27,540 nt of DNA from Priapulus caudatus (Eukaryota; Priapulida; Priapulimorpha; Priapulimorphida; Priapulidae): positions 1 to 27,540 of the forward strand of contig NW_014577485.1 of assembly GCF_000485595.1 (NCBI RefSeq), written 5' to 3'. Positions 25,701 to 27,540 of the stretch are shown here, in pieces. The translations under genes were made by a program, and so were the position numbers. Position 1 is the stretch's first letter, and the number at the start of each line of letters is the position of its first letter. Below the pieces are notes generated by a model. That model did not search any database. It had not been told where the DNA came from and saw nothing but the letters and a program-made list of their open reading frames with translations.

Positions 25701-26333
25701 TGAAAAATTGTATTGCGGGGGAGGCAACATGTCTACAATTATCTACATCTACAATTATGTCGTCCTTGATAAATGAAAGCTATTGACGAAGCCAAACACA
25801 CTTTGGAGAAAATTATTTTCATGATAAATATAATCGTCCCACACTTTGTCCGGCAGTTGAATCCCGATGTTAATGCATTCCAAAGAAAATTCGTGAATGA
25901 AGTGAGAAGATGTGAAGAGATGGAGCGAAAGTTGCGTGAGTATAGTATTGATTAGTGTTAAGATAGAGTGGTGATTGCAACGTATCGATAAGCATTCGAT
26001 ACTATACAATGTCTTGAACATTATACTGTATCATAAAATTTAATTACCATTAGAGCTAAACTTCACAGAAGTTATGTCTTATCGTAATAAATTGGTGTTG
26101 GTGATGATCACGTATATAACCACTAAGTCTTGGTTCGTGCATACACGATGCTATTATTTGGAATGATATATGTTTATTCACTGAAATTAAATAATATCAG
26201 TTCGTTTTTGAGTCACTGAAAAAATACTACACCAGGTTACACGGAGAAAGAGATTAAGAAGGATGGAATCACTGTGATTGATGCCGGTAATAGTGCGGAA
26301 GCACCGGCACCAGGAGAGATAGTTGACCTTGAG
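22643..26333 (+). CDS. ATP6V0A: V-type H+-ATPase V0 subunit a, gene 2 (exons 1-3; rest outside window)
   Basis: This is a second V0 subunit a gene in the same orientation, starting 2.76 kb after the stop of gene 1. Three exons (117, 79 and 98 bp) join in frame to give the first 98 residues, covering the N-terminal cytosolic arm. The ATG has G at -3 and +4, and the next residues GSLFRSEEM match the universal family start, which fixes the start codon. Exon 3 agrees with that of gene 1 at 19 of 32 residues, so these are diverged paralogues and not a recent copy or assembly duplicate. No stop or frameshift is seen. Exon 4 (the ATFEKLE-type exon) was not found before the window end, so the gene continues to the right. 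Confidence 0.95.
23109..23885. repeat. Interspersed 0.8-kb repeat, copy A
   Basis: It starts after an ATT run with atggccgtccgaaggggg and ends near gcggctgcataaacaac. It is highly similar over its whole length to copy B (26595-27375), in the same direction. Differences are largely one- or two-base indels. An open stretch of 97 codons (23403-23696) is not preserved in copy B, so it is unlikely to be coding. No terminal inverted repeats were seen; element class unknown. Confidence 0.85.
23306..23354. promoter_or_regulatory. 49-bp near-perfect palindrome with AP-1-like sites (copy A)
   Basis: atgagtgatga at the left pairs with tcatcactcat at the right, and the centre holds TGAGTCA and TGACTCA, both the AP-1/TRE consensus. 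The whole 49 bp is identical in copy B. DNA this symmetric could extrude a hairpin or bind bZIP dimers; function is inferred. Confidence 0.55.
25051..25260 (+). repeat. Low-complexity tract: degenerate GTAGTAT then GT/GC-rich
   Basis: Positions 25051-25130 are built of gtagtat/gtatgta variants. 25131-25260 is GT and GCGC rich. Open stretches on the minus strand rich in His and Thr are by-products of this tract. Confidence 0.85.
25857..25935 (+). CDS. ATP6V0A: V0a gene 2, exon 2 (residues 40-65 plus split Arg)
   Basis: This is a 79-bp exon, phase 0 to phase 1. It encodes [20 protein letters not shown] and EMERKL, among the most conserved V0a sequences. The acceptor is tccggcag and the donor is TTGC|gtgagt. 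The split codon C+GT gives Arg66. Confidence 0.98.
25936..26235 (+). other. Intron 2 of V0a gene 2
   Basis: This is a 300-bp phase-1 intron, at the same position as the intron that ends at 699 in gene 1. No repeat was recognised in it. Confidence 0.93.
26236..26333 (+). CDS. ATP6V0A: V0a gene 2, exon 3 (residues 66-98)
   Basis: This is a 98-bp exon, phase 1 to phase 0. It encodes [19 protein letters not shown] and ends in [11 protein letters not shown]. Position and phases equal those of gene 1 exon 3. Differences lie mostly in the loop after EKEIKKDGI. The acceptor is acaccag and the donor is GAG|gtaaat. Confidence 0.96.
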
Positions 26334-26486
26334 GTAAATTAGCGACCAAGCCAATACTTCATCGTAGAACATCTGATACAGCCATTTGATTATAAACTGA
26401 AATTGTGTTTAAATACAGCTTAATGTTTAAAGGGACACTGGGAGTTTATTTATATATTAAACTCACTCATCCACTCACCCTCATTC

Positions 26487-26580
26487 ATTCACTCACTCAC
26501 TCACTCACTCACTCACTCACTCACTCACTCACTCACTCACTCACTCACTCACTCACTCACTCACTCACTCACTCACTCAC
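26487..26580 (+). repeat. (CACT)n microsatellite
   Basis: About 22 nearly perfect tetranucleotide units lie directly before the ATT run and copy B of the 0.8-kb repeat. Confidence 0.97.
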
Positions 26581-26594
26581 ATTATTATTATTAA

Positions 26595-27375
26595 TATGGC
26601 CGTCCGAAGGGGGGGGGGGGTGCGATGGGTCGCACCTCCCTTTTTTACCAGAGTTTAGCCCGGGAATTAGTTATTTAGCCGGAAAGTCAATTTGTTGCGC
26701 AAAAATTAATGTTGGCGTAGGGCCAATACTTTCGCGTGTTTATGCATAAAGCTTTTGTATCGCGCGTATATAAAACTTCCGATTAGCCAATCAGATTGCA
26801 TGAGTGATGAATCAATAATGAGTCACTCATGATTGACTCATCACTCATGCCTCTTGATAAAACCAAAATTATTTCTGAAATATTGGTCATAAATTTTGTG
26901 CAAAAATGCTCCAAAATAAGGCTCAGATTGCACCAGAGAGCATTTAAACCCCTGAGCTTCCAGGGGCCCGGCCGTGAGGGACTTCGCGCTCGTGATGTGC
27001 GCTTTGCGCACCTGTCATGCCACTCCCCTTTTTGAAAAGCTTGGGACGGGCCTGATTGATATTATCTACTATATAATAGTAGAAAGAGCCGAAGTGTCGT
27101 TTTCCGTATCTCCTCCGAAACCGTGCCACGTGTGCTCACGCAAATCGAGCTGGAGCCCCTTCTGGACGTCCCGAATACATTCCGCTACGTTAGAACGCGA
27201 TTTTTCGATCGTAAACTGACTTTTGGAGGCAATTTTCTAAAAAGTTATGTGCCCAAAGAAATTTCGGCATTCATCAGAAACCCGCACCAACTTTTAAGAT
27301 CGCCAAATCCGCATGCGCACACACACACGCACCAAAGCCATTGCGGCTGCGGTGCATAAACAACCAAGTACTGCC
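26595..27375. repeat. Interspersed 0.8-kb repeat, copy B
   Basis: This is the second copy of the repeat at 23109-23885, in intron 3 of gene 2, again preceded by an ATT run and followed by GT-rich sequence. On the minus strand this copy has, in order, two AP-1-like sites, an inverted CCAAT box (tgattggct) and ttttatata, an arrangement like a pol II promoter or LTR (inference). Confidence 0.85.
26800..26848. promoter_or_regulatory. 49-bp near-perfect palindrome with AP-1-like sites (copy B)
   Basis: Identical base for base to 23306-23354, although the flanking repeat sequence differs by many small indels. Confidence 0.55.
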
Positions 27376-27408
27376 GCGCACAGCAACAAGCTGTGAGGCA
27401 AATTTGCG

Positions 27409-27483
27409 TATGTGTGTTGTGTGTGTGTGTGTGTGTGTGTGTAGTGTGTGTGTGTGTGTGTGTGTGTGTGTCGGTGTGCGCGC

Positions 27484-27521
<38 letters not shown>

Positions 27522-27540
27522 GGTGCGTGTGCGCGCGCCG
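27409..27540 (+). repeat. (GT)n / GCGC low-complexity tract at window end
   Basis: Almost pure GT dinucleotides interrupted by gcgcgcg blocks. Confidence 0.96.

Larger units (their letters stand above)
22760..25856 (+). other. Intron 1 of V0a gene 2
   Basis: This is a 3.1-kb phase-0 intron, largely repetitive: copy A of a 0.8-kb repeat (from 23109), GT/GC-rich sequence at about 23895-24130, G-rich blocks at 24580-25050 that look transposon-derived (ending near ctgagctacgggcctg), and low-complexity GTAGTAT and GT tracts at 25050-25260. The last 600 bp are plain AT-rich sequence. Confidence 0.75.
26334..27540 (+). other. Intron 3 of V0a gene 2 (continues beyond window)
   Basis: This phase-0 intron begins at gtaaat and contains a CACT microsatellite, copy B of the 0.8-kb repeat and a GT-rich tail. 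No exon 4 was found before the window ends. Confidence 0.88.

Noticed and set aside
1-27540. tRNA, rRNA, snRNA genes or CRISPR arrays
   Set aside because: Visual search for tRNA B-box-like GGTTCRA motifs with cloverleaf arms and for regularly spaced repeats found nothing credible; a covariance-model scan was not possible.

Overview
The window is nuclear DNA of an animal, most likely an invertebrate. It holds a multi-exon gene with GT-AG introns, long AT-rich introns, many microsatellites, and short non-autonomous DNA transposons with inverted ends. CpG is not strongly depleted. No prokaryotic operon, viral gene, RNA gene or CRISPR array is visible. The exact lineage cannot be read from one housekeeping gene.

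The plus strand carries two tandem, head-to-tail genes for the V-type proton ATPase V0 subunit a (ATP6V0A / Vph1 / Vha100 family). The first enters already inside the gene and runs from exon 3 (700) to the stop codon (19885): 18 exons, 786 codons including the stop, all joined in frame. If it has the same two first exons as its neighbour, the protein is about 851 residues, normal for the family. The two functionally essential arginines and the other membrane residues known from yeast Vph1 are all present, at a constant offset of 14. The second gene starts at 22643 and only its exons 1-3 lie in the window. Exon 3 of the two genes has the same length and intron phases, but only 19 of 32 residues agree, so the duplication looks old.

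Region by region: 1-697 is almost entirely an inverted-repeat element whose end touches the exon 3 splice acceptor. 1277-6326 is a long intron with a 260-bp MITE-like element. 6413-10255 is a long intron with a 1.1-kb TTAA-flanked element and a well-formed candidate alternative exon at 9668-9777. 11152-12589 holds a 677-bp hAT-like element with a 6-bp target duplication. 12590-19885 is the exon-dense membrane-domain part. 19886-22642 is 3' UTR, spacer and upstream region of gene 2, with two more foldback elements. 22760-27540 holds introns 1-3 of gene 2, with two copies of a 0.8-kb repeat that share an unchanged 49-bp palindrome containing AP-1-like sites, plus long simple-sequence tracts.

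Functionally, both genes would supply the membrane subunit that forms the proton half-channels against the V0 c-ring. Two paralogues, plus a possible alternative exon, would allow different organelle- or cell-type-specific V-ATPases. The most interesting observations are the candidate mutually exclusive exon, the transposon end acting as a splice acceptor region, the conserved palindrome, and a poly(A) signal inside a transposon-like element.
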